Positions 21,420 through 35,421 of a stretch of 64,000 nt of DNA are shown one piece after another. The notes under the pieces are model-generated. The model was not told the DNA's origin and did no database searches. It was given only the letters and a program-made list of their open reading frames with translations. The position numbers and the translations under genes are program-made. The DNA is from Hexactinellida sp. DTS-2022 (Eukaryota > Porifera > Hexactinellida). Positions within the stretch are counted from its first letter, which is position 1, and each line of letters starts with the position of its first letter. The stretch covers positions 2,542,001 to 2,606,000 of the forward strand of contig JAPNXP010000005.1 of the NCBI GenBank assembly GCA_028753945.1. The letters run 5' to 3'.

Positions 21420-21564
21420 ACGTACCGAAATGTCCACATACCGAAAAGTCCCGTACCGAAATGTCCACGTACCGAAATGTCCACGTACCGAACTGTCCCG
21501 TAACGAAATGTCCGTACCTAAATGTCCGTACCGAATAGTCCACGTACCGAACTGTCCGTATCCC
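21420..21564. repeat. MULE right terminal inverted repeat
   Basis: Complement of the left end, ending CGAACTGTCCGTATCCC, built from the same modules with a slightly different module count. Confidence 0.9.
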
Positions 21565-21569
21565 CTTCT

Positions 21570-22370
21570 ACAGAAAGGCGACCGAATCGAGGATTGGCGG
21601 CACCTTTTCGAGGCAAGCACTCAACATATGATTGCGGCAGAGGATGGGGAGAAAAGAGCAATTCAATTGTTACCAGCTTATGTGAATAGAGACATTGCTG
21701 ACCGCGAAGCAGTGAGAGATATCGTGAAGTCTGCGAACAGTCTGGAAGAGGCACTCAGCAACCTAGCAGGGGTACTAGACTCCCCGATGGACACCTTCAT
21801 AGCCATGCAGGAAGTCAGTCGATTACATTGGCAACCTGGCCAAAACATAGGGAAATATTTCTTCCTCCTGAAACGAAAGGCTACCTACGCCAAATTAGGG
21901 TTGAAACACGTCGCTTCCTTATTGGCCGCGCAAGTACCAAGAGATGTCCAAACGAGAATTAAAGCGGAGGTAGTCGGAATAAACGACAGTCTAGAACACG
22001 CAGACGCTCATAAACTCATCCGGTCAGTTAAAGCTGAACTAACAGAGAAAGGCTATGCTCTGAATAAAGGAAACCGCAACTTTGAATCAATCACGAAAGT
22101 AGCAGTTATAAAGCAAAACGATGCAGGGAATGACGATAGTCTAGAACAGGCAAACCAAGTCGCTTACTTGAAGGGACAGCCCAATAATTGGAGGTCCAAA
22201 CAGACAGGCAGATCGAGGCGTGCAAGCGGCAGCGGATGCTATATTTGTGGGGATAGACACGCGTGGAGATTCTGTCCTGAAAAGAGGTGCCCCTCCTGTG
22301 GGCAGAAAGGTCACATTTTGAAGGACTTCTATGAAGAAACCTTCAGGAGACAATCGAAAAGTATTTTGTG
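21570..22370 (+). pseudogene. gypsy gag region (fossil)
   Basis: Encodes a capsid-like helical part (EDWRHLFEAS, LQEVSRLHW-type MQEVSRLHWQPGQ) followed by Cys-rich nucleic-acid-binding knuckles near 22.24-22.32 kb (CYICGDRHAWRFC, CPSCGQKGH). The MULE inserted just upstream, near the likely start of gag. Confidence 0.85.
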
Positions 22371-23760
22371 TTGGTCAATCCCAGTCACTCGACTACCTGG
22401 CTGTGGTCTTACCCGTGAAGTTAGATGGCGAACCTGTATCAGCGTTACTCGATAGCGGCGCCGGTCCTTCAGTCGTAGATTTACAAACCGTTCGGAATTT
22501 GGGACTTGAAACACGCATGCGCAACATTACAAGCAAGATATTCGGTTTAGCTCAAGAACCGATAAACGTTGTCGGGAGATTAGAGGTTCTATTAGACCTC
22601 GGAAACGATCAAACCGTGCAACACTCTTTCGAAGTATTGAACGGAGTCCAAAACACTTGCATTTTAGGGAGACTTACTCTCTAAGTTCGGGGCTTTGGAA
22701 TTTGACTGGATAAACCATCAAGTACGCGGAGGCGACGTTTGGAAGAATTCACACATTACGATAGAAGGGGCTGAACCACTAGTGAAAGCTTATTTGGCAG
22801 AATCGTTTCTCCCAATTTACCAAGATTGTAATAGCTCGAGCAGTACAGTTGCAGGAGAAAATAATTGTACCGGACCAGGCTTTAACATTAACCCAGGCCT
22901 ATCTAACCAACAAAAGTACAAATTGACAACTATGCTTAGAGAGTTATCCGGCCTATTTGCTGACAACCCAAAATGCCCGAGTATCGCCAAGGGAGTAAAA
23001 CACAAGATTGACACAGGGATGCACAACCTATTAAGCAGAGAATTTACCCAGTGGCGCCGGCGGTCGAAAAAGAAATTATGAGTCAGGTTACGGATATGAT
23101 ATCTAACGGGATTTGTCGACCTTCAAACTCACCTTGGGCGAGCAATGTCTTATTGGTGTCCAAGCGTGATGGTAACAGAAGGTTTTGCGTTGACTTTCGT
23201 GAACTAAACAAAGTTACGCGCACCGACTCTTATCCCATGCCCCATCCGAAAGATATTCTAGATCGGATGTTTGGTGATACATACTTTTCATTTTTGGACG
23301 GAGCTTCGGCATATTGGGCAATAGAAATATCGGAGGAAGATAAATTCAAGACAGCGTTTACGACCCCAAAGGGCCTTTACGAATTTAATAAGATGCCTTT
23401 CGGGTTAGTAAATAGTGGTTCAACCTACCAGCGATTAATGGACTAGACTTTGAGACCCGTAATCCACGCAGACCCATACGTTGACGATATTTGCGTGCAT
23501 TCATCAGAATTTGACACTCAAGTTGCAGACCTTAAATCCACTTTGGAGGCATTGAGTAAGGCGAACGTCCAACTCAGGCGGGATAAATGCTCTTTGGGTA
23601 TCCCGAAGGGGAATTCGTCGGCCATATGATCACAGCAGATGGTCACCACCCCACCCCAAGGCTCGTAGAGAAGATCAAGAAAGCCGAGAGACCAAGGTCA
23701 AAGAAAAAGTTATTAAGGTTCCTGGGATTAGTTAATTATTACCGTTAGCATTTCCAGGGA
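22370..23760 (+). pseudogene. gypsy protease and reverse transcriptase region (fossil)
   Basis: An aspartic-protease motif LLDSGAGPSVV is near 22.45 kb. The reverse transcriptase follows, with FRELNKVTRTDSYPMP near 23.2 kb, FKTAFTTPKGLYEF and MPFGLVNS near 23.35-23.4 kb, and YVDDI near 23.48 kb. Order and spacing are those of Ty3/gypsy pol. The region is broken. Confidence 0.88.
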
Positions 23761-24290
23761 TTCGCCGATATCGCAGAACCATTATATATATTGACACGTG
23801 ATTCAACAGAATGGATCTGGAACGAAACCGCTGAGACCGCTTTCAACAGCCTCAAAAACAAGCTAATTAAGCCACCGGTAATGCTAGCGTTCCCAGATTG
23901 GAACTCTGAGTTTACATTACAAGTAGACTCTTCTGCAATAGCCGTTGGAGGCGTATTATCCCAAGAGGGGACAGACAGGCGATTGAAACCAATCGCATAC
24001 TTCATCAGGGCTAACCCCAGCTCAAAAGAAGTACTCAGCAGGAGAATTGGAGTGCTGGGCGGTAATTGCAGCCAGTAGAAAATTCAGTTAGTATTTACAA
24101 GCAGCTCCTAGCATTCAGTTCCTTTCTGACCATAACCCTCTCGTGTGGCTACGACGACAAAAGGACCCACGGGGGAAGTTCGCGAGATGGATACAGGAAC
24201 TGGAGATGCTCGCTTACGAGATCAAATACGTAAAGGGTGTCGAGAATGGGCCGGCTGATTTCCTTTCCAGGATTAGTACTGATATCGATT
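23760..24290 (+). pseudogene. gypsy RNase H region (fossil)
   Basis: FTLQVDSSAIAVGGVLSQ near 23.93 kb and the later FLSDHNPLVWLRRQKDPRG-like segment near 24.13 kb are RNase H landmarks, ending in GVENGPADFLSR (24.24 kb). Confidence 0.85.
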
Positions 24291-25812
24291 GGGAAATGAA
24301 CGACGAGGAAGAACATTTCGAAAGACACATTTACCAGATTAGCTATGATCCTAATTGGCACAACAAAATGAAGAGATGTCAAAAGGAAGATGCTCTTGTA
24401 TCTTCGGCGATTAGTCAACTCCGGGAAACGAACCAAGTCACTCAGGGCCAATTCAAGAACCAAGTTGGAATGACCTTAAGGGAAGGATTACTGTGCAGAG
24501 GAAGTTATGTCGTTATACCAAGGGCTATGAGACAAGAAGCAATCTCGATAGTGCACAGTATGGGTCACCCAGGTGTCGACAAGACGACACGCCTTGTCAG
24601 AACCCGATTCTTCTGGAAGCGAATGGATTCTGATATTGATGAATATTGCAGGGGGTGTCTCATATGTCACAAGAATAAACCCAACAGCAACCCGAAAGAA
24701 AAGCTTATCCCAATTAATGTTTCCAAGAGGCCTCGAGAGATGATTGCCTTCGACGTGGCCACTTTACCGTGGGCATCATCCAACCACCGTTATTTTTTAC
24801 TCATGGTGGACCTGTTTTCCAAATTCGTAGAATTGTATCCCATGGCAGACCAAGAGTCGTCCACTATCGTGAGAGGAATACTCGATGGTTGGGTTATAGG
24901 CATGGTCCTCCAAACTTCATACTTATTGATTCGGGGCCTAACGTGGACGGGAGCGAAATAAGGACCGCCTTAGCAATGCACGGAATTAAGAAGAAAAGAA
25001 GTTCGCCTTACCATCCAGAAGGGGACGGCCAAAGCGAATGTGGTATTCAGGCAATAAAACAGATCATGCGGTGTATGCTTGAGGAGAGACAGGTGGCGAA
25101 AGATAGTTGGCCGACCATCCTCCCCGAAGTGAGTTACATAATGAACTCTATACCTAATAAGAGTACAGGTTTTACACCCTACAGGGTTATGTATGGAATC
25201 GATCCCAAACCTTTGGCGACCGCCTTTTTGGAAACTAGTACTCGAGAGGGATATGATTTTATACTCGATTGGGTAACGGAATTGGAACTCATGGAAGATA
25301 TGATCAACGACGAAGTGGGAGAAAATCTTACCCAATCTAGGGCCACTATGAAAAATTTCTTCGAAAAGGGAAAAGTCGATTCCAAGATAGGTATTGGAGA
25401 TTTACTACTACTGAAGAACCAGAATAGAAAGAGTAGTCTCGACCAAAAGTTTGACGGGCCGTATGCAGTAATACATAGAAAAGGACCTAATGTTTTGATC
25501 AAACAAAGAATAGGGAAGGAAAGGTCCCTAGAAAAGTGGATACATCTAAATAGATGCAAACCGTACCTTCCAAAACTCTACTTCCCTAATTGCTACAGGA
25601 CCAAACCTGCAGACATTGACCTACCGGAAGGATACGGTTCAGAAGACGATCTTAGCGAGGAAGAGTACACAACCGTCCCGATACAGAACCCAGAGTTCGA
25701 AGAAATCGTATCAGACGTAGGACCTCGCACATCAAACAGGATAAGGAAGCCATCCAGGAAACTGATCGAATCAGAATGGCTAGATGACCTCTCTGATGAT
25801 GTTGTGAACTAG
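24290..25812 (+). pseudogene. gypsy integrase region (fossil)
   Basis: Zinc-binding part HSMGHPGVDKTTRLVR...CLICHKNK (24.56-24.67 kb), then the catalytic core with AFDVATLP (24.75 kb) and GQSECGIQAIKQIM (25.03 kb). The C-terminal part includes FDGPYAVIHRKGPNVL near 25.46 kb (GPY-like) and an acidic tail. The broken frames mean it is not expected to work. Confidence 0.87.
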
Positions 25813-26102
25813 GGAGGTAATAATCACTTGATGTTGTGAAGTCACAGACTACGTAACTAAAGACTGTTCACGGTCTGACTTCTCCACTACCATGGATTAC
25901 TTCAAGTCTATTTTGTAAACAAACCATAATATTTGAATACGAAATTTTTACTAATTCCCGTGCGTAATCAATGTAGGTATATTCATAGCTAGTATTAGCT
26001 TTTGTATAACATTATTGTTTATTACTATTACATTAATTATTACTGCTTAATTAATAGCTCGTCTTTACATTACACATTATTACTTCTCTTCATAGCAATA
26101 AT

Positions 26103-29100
26103 ATGCCAAACAGATGCAGCGTTGCAAATTGCACCTCAAATTACGACGGTACACAGTATACACCAGTATTTGAAATGTTAAATCATTGGCCGAAAGATAC
26201 TCAGGATGAATGGCGTAAATTTTTACATCGTGAAGATGCATGGGAGTTGACCAGAGTATTTATTTGTGCGAAACACTTTGGTGACGATGACCTTTTCTTC
26301 ATGTTGAGATACCTCAGCAAGATGGAACCGTTGAGAAAGTTTCCCGTAAACCTGGACTCCGGAAGAATGCCAAACCTATTTACCTACCCAATTGTCCTTC
26401 GTATTTGGAGAGCTCTTCTGAACATGCAGAAAGGTTTGACCGAAATGTAATTGATTTTCGACATTTTCAAAAAGCTCTTGAGCTGAGTCTTGCTGAATCT
26501 AAAACAGAAAGTGAAAAGTTCTCTGTTTAAAATATTGAAGAAATTGAACAGAAGCATTCAATATTAAATTTAGCTCAACAATGGTTCTATTTTCGCTCAG
26601 GCCCGACAACGATAAATGGTTTCAAGAGGATACTGTCTGGACATTTACTAATCATGTCACATCAAATCCTTATTTATGATTCTTTACATGTTAGATGTTT
26701 TCTAAATGAAGTTGAGATAAAGACTAAAATTACCGATATTACTGATATCCGCCAGATTTTTGATTTAATTGAAGAGCTTGATACGCATCAACAAGATGAG
26801 ATTGAGGTTGGTATCATGCAAGATACAGATTCCGTTAGACTTACAGTGGAAAAGTTGAAAACGAAAGATGATACGAAAGAATTAAAGGATATTTCTATTC
26901 GACTACAGTTCATCATATGTCAGCTTGAAAATTTGAAACTTAGTAAAAATAACCGTCGGTATAACGTGTTAACATTGGTTCTTTCTCTCAAAGCCCAACT
27001 GATATCTTCTGGTTGTTACCGTTATCTGCAATCATTGGAATGCCTCTCTTTGCCTCATCCATCAACACTCCGAAGACTATATTCAAACATGGGATTAGAT
27101 ACATATTTTATTTACTATCTTAAAGTTTATTGTAAGGCTTTTAACAAATATAAAAGGAATATCCTTTTACAGCTCGACGAAATTCATGTGAAGACCGATT
27201 ACACTTACAAAGGTGGAAATTTTTTTGGATCCTCTTGTATCAATTGGGATTTAGATGATGCAGAGGACATATCTTCTGAATGTGACCCAGCTAAAACTGT
27301 ACTAGCTTTTCAAGTTTCAGGCCTTTACACAAAGTGGTCAGAGATACTAAAGCCTCTGAATTACTTCCAATAGTAAAACAAGTTATTATTGACATTGAGA
27401 AATGTGATCTTAGAGTAATAGCGATTTGTACAGACGATTACCAACTTAACGTTAGATTATTCAAATTACTAGCTGACAATTCATCTAATTTAGAATTAAC
27501 TTGTCCTAACCCTTCAGACCCTACAAGATCCATTTTTTTGATGTTTGATCCGGTGCACATAGTTAAGTGTATCCGGAATAACTGGATTAATCAAAAGGAT
27601 ACCAATACGACATTTACTTTCCCTTCTATTGATCATTATTTTGGTGGAACTTTTCCTTATCAGATTTCAACTGCTTCTTTCATCGATCTCAGGAATATTT
27701 ACAAGCTTGAACAATTTTCAAATGCCAAGATAGCTCATAATTAACATCTAGAGTCGTTTGGCCTTCCACACTTGAAAGGCAAAGTGTACCTTTGGCTCTT
27801 GCGGTATGGGATCAGTCAACATACAATGCTGTTTCGTTATACAATCAAAAGAATAACATTTCAAATCAAACTTCTCAATTTATTTCACTTATAACCCGGT
27901 TTTGGAAAATGTGTAACATACAAAGTCCAGGGAAAGATATCCGCCTGCTCGATCCTGATTCAAGGGTTTTCACATTACAGGATGAACGTTTTGAGTTCTT
28001 TTCTAGATTTGTTTCATGGCTTCAGGATTGGAAGACACCAGTGCTCGACAAAATGAAATTTTTATGGTGGCTAATTAAGCCACCACCTCACCTTTTCTGG
28101 TGGCTAAATAATAAACAACGTCCGATTTAACAAACCACTGATGACTTAACAAAGTTCTAATGCCGTAAAACAACACTCAAATTAATAACAAATAATGTAA
28201 CGATAAATATAATCTACACCACGTCAAATAATCCACAATTCATGGTAGATTAGTTAAGCCACCAAAGGCAATATTTGGTGGCTTAAATATGATTTTTGGT
28301 GGCTAACGCCACCAAACCACCGGATTTGTCGAGCACTGGAAGACACTCAACTGTATCGGTAGAGATGGAAAATTAGCTCACATACATTTACCAGTTTAAT
28401 TCATACATGCCGAGTTTACCAAGAATTGTGAACTACTTAACCAGTGACGCTTGTGGCTTTTCTTATGTCTTGACAGATTTCTTACAAAACGATTCTCTAG
28501 AAAAACACTTTGGGGTATACAGGCTAATGTCTGGTTGTAATTACAATATATCCATTTGCCAAATTCTTGAAAGCGAACGCCGGATAAAACTCTCTAACAT
28601 TTTAAAACTCTATCGAAGCCAAGATAATACATTTGAAACTTCATTGAAGGAATTCATTAACACTTTTTCTGTTGACATTGAAACTGAGAATGTTGAGAAA
28701 CCTGAACTAGATCTGAGCTCTTACTATTTTATTCTCCATCAAAACTTTGATTTTTAACCCATTAAAGAAACTCGTCAAGCCTTAACCTTTATAGCTGGTT
28801 ATGCTATACATAGTATATTTAAGTCGAAGTTATATTCGAAAAAAGTTAAAGCCGCTATTTCTCTGTGTCCTGAATGTGTGCCCTTACTCACCCAACTCAA
28901 AAGTCTTTCTCTTGAATGTGAGGATTCTCACTTGATTCTCATCGAGTTAGCAGATCGAGGGGGGCTTAAATATCCTTCTGATGAAGTTATTAATGCGGTC
29001 TCCAGTTTATGGAGAATTCTTTTCAGAATAGAACAGAACTTTTCTTTAATGCGACAATTTGTTATTAGTAGCAGCAGAAATATTCTTATTCAATTATCAA

Positions 29101-29306
29101 TTTCAAGACTAGAATTTGAGAATTTTCAATTCTGGAGATTTACGTGTCCCAAATGTCAAACACCTTTCCTATGGTATCTCAATCGAATACTTTTTTCTAC
29201 TAGCAATTGTTTGTTAAAGAACAAAGTCCGAAATTTAAATTCGAAACGATGTATTGAAAAATCTACCGGATCGAAAAGAAAACTACTGAAACTACAATCA
29301 AAATAG
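26103..29306 (+). pseudogene. THAP-domain P-element transposase, broken
   Basis: The ATG at 26103 opens a THAP finger: CSVANC, the Trp of HWPKDTQDEWRKF and CAKHF supply the C2CH pattern. Downstream blocks are the transposase body: LQFIICQLENL and LQLDEIHVKTDYTYKGG (catalytic Asp region, ~27.17 kb), CTDDYQLNVRLF and MFDPVHIVKCIRNNWINQ (~27.43-27.59 kb), VALAVWDQSTYNAV (~27.80 kb), FSYVLTDFLQNDSLEKHFGV (~28.46 kb) and a C-terminal block to 29306. The frame is broken in about five places (around 26.45-26.65, 27.35, 27.75, the MITE at 28.04 and 28.76 kb). Some may be introns, since P genes are spliced, but stop codons such as that near 26.53 kb argue for decay. Confidence 0.88.
28039..28338. mobile_element. 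hAT-type MITE, 300 bp (CAGTGCTCGACAAA family)
   Basis: Ends CAGTGCTCGACAAA and complement. Perfect 8-bp duplication GAAGACAC (28031-28038, 28339-28346). GGTGGCT/AGCCACC motifs recur at both ends. Sister copy at 62438-62738. It lies in the P transposase coding sequence, so it is the youngest layer here. Confidence 0.93.
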
Positions 29307-29745
29307 TTATTTAAATGTATTCCTAGTTCAACTTTTATATTTATCTTGCGTGATGTCAGCACCAATTAGGTAAATGGTGTCCTTAAATGATGGAGCATCC
29401 TCATTATTAAAATGAAACTTGACTTTATTATGATTTAGAGCGTTTACGTCTAGTAGCTTTTGAAATATTATTATTTTAGCAGTTTGGATACAAGACTTGA
29501 AGTAATCCATGGTTAAATGCCTTGAACAGTCTTTAGTTACGTAGTCTGTGTTGTGAAGTGATTATTACCTCCCTAGTCGATTACTACCGAATAGGCACTA
29601 TCATTAGAACTATACTAAGTAAGATTAACCATATACTCTTATAGTTTAGTCTTTATTTATTCACCTATTGTTCACTCTTAAAGTTGATATTTCATTATAC
29701 TCTACTTGTATATTCTCTACTGGCTATCCTAATTGGGACATAACA

Positions 29746-31445
<1,700 letters not shown>

Positions 31446-31449
31446 TTTT

Positions 31450-31587
31450 TGGGAAGGGAAAGGCCGCGAAGCGGCCGTTAATTGTATCGCGTAGTGCCTA
31501 ACACGAACTAACAAAAGTCGCGAAGCGACTTTTGTGAGAGTGATCCGTCGCGAAGCGACCGAGACCGTAGGGCTCGTGTCATTAATA
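31450..31587. repeat. Cluster of GC hairpins resembling Helitron 3' ends
   Basis: GGCCGCGAAGCGGCC, AAAGTCGCGAAGCGACTTT and GTCGCGAAGCGACCGAGACC are short perfect hairpins like those before the CTAG ends of Helitrons elsewhere in the window. It ends against the large element at 31592. Confidence 0.5.
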
Positions 31588-32212
31588 GCACTGTTGCATA
31601 TAATTTTCAGACATTGTATTAGTGTACCATGGATGCTTCAGACATATAATTTTCAGACAATGTATTAGATACTGGTATACCGTTTGATATTAGCTCGTTC
31701 TTGATAACTTAGTAATACTTTCATTAATATATTTATACAATTCACACAGTTCAACATTAATTCTTCTCAATAACTAATTTTTATTCATTTTAATATATAT
31801 TTCCATACTTTTTTGTCATTTAGACCTGTTTCAACTTTAATGTATAATTTATATTATATAGATAATATTTTTTTCTGCTCCATGCATCTTCCAATTTATC
31901 GTAATGTACTATCCCAACGGTCTGAACATGTCCACTGTTAATACGATCCAATTATGTAGATTAAAATAAATGTTGATTACAAAAACCCAAACAAAACTAA
32001 ATATAACTACATAGATCATATATGCTTATACATATACAATATATAACAAGGTTTGCAATACGAAATCAGCGGAAATAGATTACAAAATATACTATAATTA
32101 TGATACAATTTACAAAAACATATACAAAATTATTGGCCAGAGTGAATAATTATTAGTTGCCTGTAAATATACAGACAAAGTTTAGACAGGACGAGTACAA
32201 TACAACAACTAC

Positions 32213-34916
32213 CAGGGCAGCATTTAGGGGGGGGGGGGGCGGGGGAGGGCTTTCGCCCCCCCCTGGGCTGCCTTTTTCCCCCTGCGCTGGGTTTTGACCC
32301 TCCCTAGAAGACAAGTAATCACAGAAAGGTTACTAGATATGTCAATACAGAAAATCATACATAAATAATACTGTTAACACAGCTACAACAATTGTCAGTA
32401 TAGTTCAAGAGGTAAAAACGTATAGTTGGTTCAAATCGGTATCCTGCGTGGTTTTCTATTCCATACTTCCAAAATTGAGTCTAAGTCATCATCTGTTAGC
32501 TTTTCAGGAGATTCAATGCCAATCCTCATTAGCTGAGACAGTGTTCCTTCAGATAAAGAGTTTCTAAGCCTTTTTTAATGAGCTTCATCGCAGAAAAGCT
32601 TCTTTCAACTGATGCAGTTGATACTGGTATAGTTAAACAAATAGAAGCAATTTTGCTCAAGTTTGGAAACATTGTGATAAGCGTCTCATTGGTAACTAGC
32701 TCTTTAAGTTGTTTAGCGATATCATCCTCAGCTTTTTTGAGAGGAAGCACGAAAAGTTATCCATTCTGTGTGCAACTCAGGAGTAATCAATCCTTCTTTT
32801 TGAATTTCTTCTTCATCTAGAGTCAGACTGTGTCTCTCTTGGGCATAGTGATCAGTGAGTAATTCAATAATGGACTTTGTTCCATATGTTGGCAATTGAG
32901 TTGAGTCAGAACTTAGGATTTTTCGGGGATCAAATATTGACAATGCTGACACAATATATTGTGCTTCGAACCTTCTTGAAATGTTTGGATTGAGAGTGTT
33001 TACGAATGGGGTAGCCACTGTCTCTTGGAATCTCAGTAGCTTACTGGTGTCAAACGTTTTTCCTGTAGTTTGCTGAATATCATCCTTGTTGTCTAAAAGT
33101 TCTAAATTTCCAGTTAGCTGCAGGTGTTATTGCATCATCTATGGATGTAATGGAGGCATCTACAAGGGCAGATATCATTGAAAGATCAAGTTGTTTTGAT
33201 TGAAGGGTCTTACTAAGTTTAGCTGTTATTGGTAGCACATAATCAAGCAGATAGATTGAGGCAATAGTAGAAAACTGTGACAAGTTCTTGTGTAAGCCCA
33301 ACGCTTCTGGTTCATGAAAATTCTGGTAGTTATTGGACAAGGTAAGCATCAGTGCATTGTAATTAGCTTTAACAGCTTTCACACACATTTGATGTGATAG
33401 CCACCGAGTGTCAGATGGTTTTATGACTTTCAATTCGGGGAGCTCGAGAACTTTTTGAATTTCTTTCAGAGACTCTGCTCGTTTGGGGGAATAATGGAAA
33501 TATTTCCAAAGAGTTGTCAAAGCGGTGTACACATGTTTAATTCCAGGTGTGCTGTTAGCTGCTTGTACACATGCTAATTGTAACATATGGCAGTGGCAAT
33601 GGACAAAGACTGCGTGTGGAGCATGTTTCTTGAGTCTGGCCTGGACTCCAGTCTTCTTGCCTGAGAATGTTGCAGCACCATCGAATCCCAAACCAATGAT
33701 GTTGCTCACTTGAAGGCCTTTGCTTTTGAGGCAATTGGTAATGGCTGTGTATATAGTTTCTGCATTAGTCCTCTTTAATGGTATGATTTCCAAGAATGAT
33801 TCAACAGCTACACCATTTTCTTCCCAGCGACAGAATATGGACAATTCTTCAATCACGCTCACATCTGTGCATTAATCCCCCATTATACTGAAAAATGGCA
33901 CTTTCTGTAGCTTTTTGAGAAGTGATTCCTCAGTCCACGTACCAAGTGCTTGGATAAACTCAACTACAGCCCCTCTAGAAGTGTAGACAGCATTCTTGGA
34001 AGCAGTTTCAATAAAGGTTTGCAATTCCCTAGCCCCACAAGAGACGACTAATTCGACCAAATCAATGAAATTTGTTGAGTGAGCTATATGGTGACGCACG
34101 AGAAAGTGGGTGCAGCGTACTAGTGACTTTAGGGAATCTCTATGTTTCTCCCTTTCCAAAGTGCAGACTTTCTGAATCTGTTGAGCTACTGAGACTTGGG
34201 TTGAGGTCATAACCATGGCTTCACTACATCTGATGTGGTGTGCACTTTTTTGGTGCTCTATCATTTTACCAACAGCTTTTTTCCAATTTTAAAATGGTTT
34301 TGAAACCCAAACACCTCCAGTATGCTCTTGAGTGGTGTGATGCATACTGTGTGTTCTACAAATTCGACAAAAGGCACCATTAACATCTTGATCATACACT
34401 AACCAGTTAAATTCTTTCTCCCAATCCTTGCGATAACTCCTTCGGCTTTTTAGAGGTCTAAATTTCTCTGTGCAGCTCTTCTTATTTGGTGGTAGCATTG
34501 AATCAGAATCGGAAGAGTCGTTATCTGAAACTGATTGGCTTGAGTTACATGTAACTCCATTACAGCTACTAGGTCCAAAATAAGAGAGAATATTCTTGCT
34601 CATGACTCACTGCTAGATGTTCTTCTGTTTTAATGATCCGAGGATTTGAGGTCACTCTACTATCCTGTGTATAAAGTTCACTAACATGTAAAATTATAAA
34701 TAAGCTCCCAATAAAACAATTATCCCCTTGAGTGACCAAATAATGCATACAAAATTGGCTGAAATCGCATTGGAAGCAATCTCAGACACTTCAAACTAAT
34801 AAATTTCCCGGGGGAGCATGCCCCCGGACCCCCTTAGTTGGATGGGCTTCGCCCTCCTTATTTCTTTAACCAACCCCATTTGCCCCCCCTGACCTAAAAA
34901 CCTGTATGCAACCCTG
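32213..34916 (-). mobile_element. hAT transposon with transposase gene
   Basis: Ends CAGGGTTGCATACAGG (complement, at 34916) and CAGGGCAGCATTTAGG (32213), imperfect inverted repeats next to G/C-rich tracts. The flanks (ACAACTAC, GCTACACT) do not show a clear 8-bp duplication. Encloses a broken transposase gene. Inserted in the large element 31592-41785. Confidence 0.75.
32480..34603 (-). pseudogene. hAT transposase (ZNF862/ZMYM-like group), broken
   Basis: Minus strand from an ATG at 34603. An N-terminal TTF/BED-like zinc finger (YDQDVNGAFCRICRTHS, then HQKSAHHIRC) is followed by the RNase H-like core (PFFSIMGD, NIIGLGFDGAATFSGKK, VHCHCHMLQLA, KPSDTRWLSH). The C-terminal hAT dimerisation block IPVSTASVERSFSAMKLIK is at ~32.6 kb. 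Breaks: a frameshift near 34.27 kb, a stop at 33872-33874 right after the first catalytic Asp, and frameshifts near 33.05 and 32.74 kb. The layout matches hAT proteins that gave rise to vertebrate ZNF862-type genes. It is intronless and not functional as it stands. Confidence 0.85.
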
Positions 34917-35421
34917 GCTACACTATACCAGTACCGCTATAACCTAGCTGATAATACTCCCCTAACCCTAAGCTGGTGGTGAATCCCGGATAGCAGGTAC
35001 ACATATATAGCCTAACTATTGTAATTAATACTAAACTACATCTACGTATATAAACCAGACGCAGCTCAGACAAAACACATACATCAGTCGATTCTGCTGA
35101 ATTGGGTCAACTACCCTAGGAAAGTTACCCAATCTAGCGGAGTCGACTGTATTTAAACTACGGCTGAAACGAATATGCCGAATATTCGAATATACGTTCG
35201 AAATGATTGAACGAATATTCATTCGTTTCCAAACGAATATTATCTTAGAAAGAATATTAAATTGTACCGGATATTCGCTAACTGCTTTTCGATAACAACA
35301 TGATCATGAATTGTGTTTAGATTGGAGAGATCGTCAATATGCGTTCTTTCCTACCTAAACTAACCTTTATAGTAAGTAATAACTAACTTGTGTCTAATAC
35401 TTTATCGCTATGATTAAACTA
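34917..35421. other. Stretch with a short TA-type palindrome, otherwise nothing recognised
   Basis: 35095-35149 has inverted ends CAGTCGATTCTGCTGAATTG / CAGTCGACTCCGCTAGATTG, a tiny relative of the MITE at 51742. 35165-35245 repeats CGAATATTCG motifs. Confidence 0.5.

Larger units (their letters stand above)
19575..21564 (+). mobile_element. MULE (Mutator-like) DNA transposon, nearly whole
   Basis: Flanked by a perfect 9-bp duplication CTTCTACAG (19566-19574 and 21565-21573), the Mutator hallmark. Its ~130-150 bp inverted ends start GGGATACGGACAGTTCGGTA and consist mostly of short tandem motifs (GGTACGTGGACATTTC). It carries a FLYWCH finger and transposase in two frames. Inserted in the gypsy gag region, so younger than that element. 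Confidence 0.95.
25843..29550 (+). mobile_element. P-element superfamily transposon
   Basis: Inverted ends CACAGACTACGTAACTAAAG and complement (29550), with a second inverted block CCATGGATTACTTCAAGTC. TTGTGAAGT is duplicated on both sides (25834-25842, 29551-29559), which fits the ~8-bp duplication of P elements. It carries a THAP-domain transposase gene, interrupted by a hAT MITE. Inserted in the gypsy 3' LTR. Confidence 0.93.
19306..29745 (+). mobile_element. Ty3/gypsy LTR retrotransposon, broken, with nested insertions
   Basis: Two ~197-bp LTRs (TGTTGTGAAG...CATAACA) bound gag, protease, reverse transcriptase, RNase H and integrase in the usual gypsy order. A MULE is inserted near the start of gag and a P element about ten bases into the 3' LTR. 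Without these the element would be about 4.7 kb. The LTRs differ at only about five visible positions, so insertion is fairly recent. The coding part is broken in roughly half a dozen places, so it is a fossil. No clear target duplication is seen (GCATG versus CATAT). Confidence 0.93.
25832..29745 (+). repeat. gypsy 3' LTR, split by a P element
   Basis: The LTR begins TGTTGTGAAGT at 25832, straight after a purine-rich tract (AGGGAGGTAATAATC) that could serve as the polypurine primer. It is interrupted by the P element at 25843 and resumes at 29551 to end at 29745. TTGTGAAGT is duplicated at the junctions. Confidence 0.9.

Noticed and set aside
24149-25559. Minus-strand frames over the gypsy pol region
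   Set aside because: They are shadows of the plus-strand integrase coding sequence.
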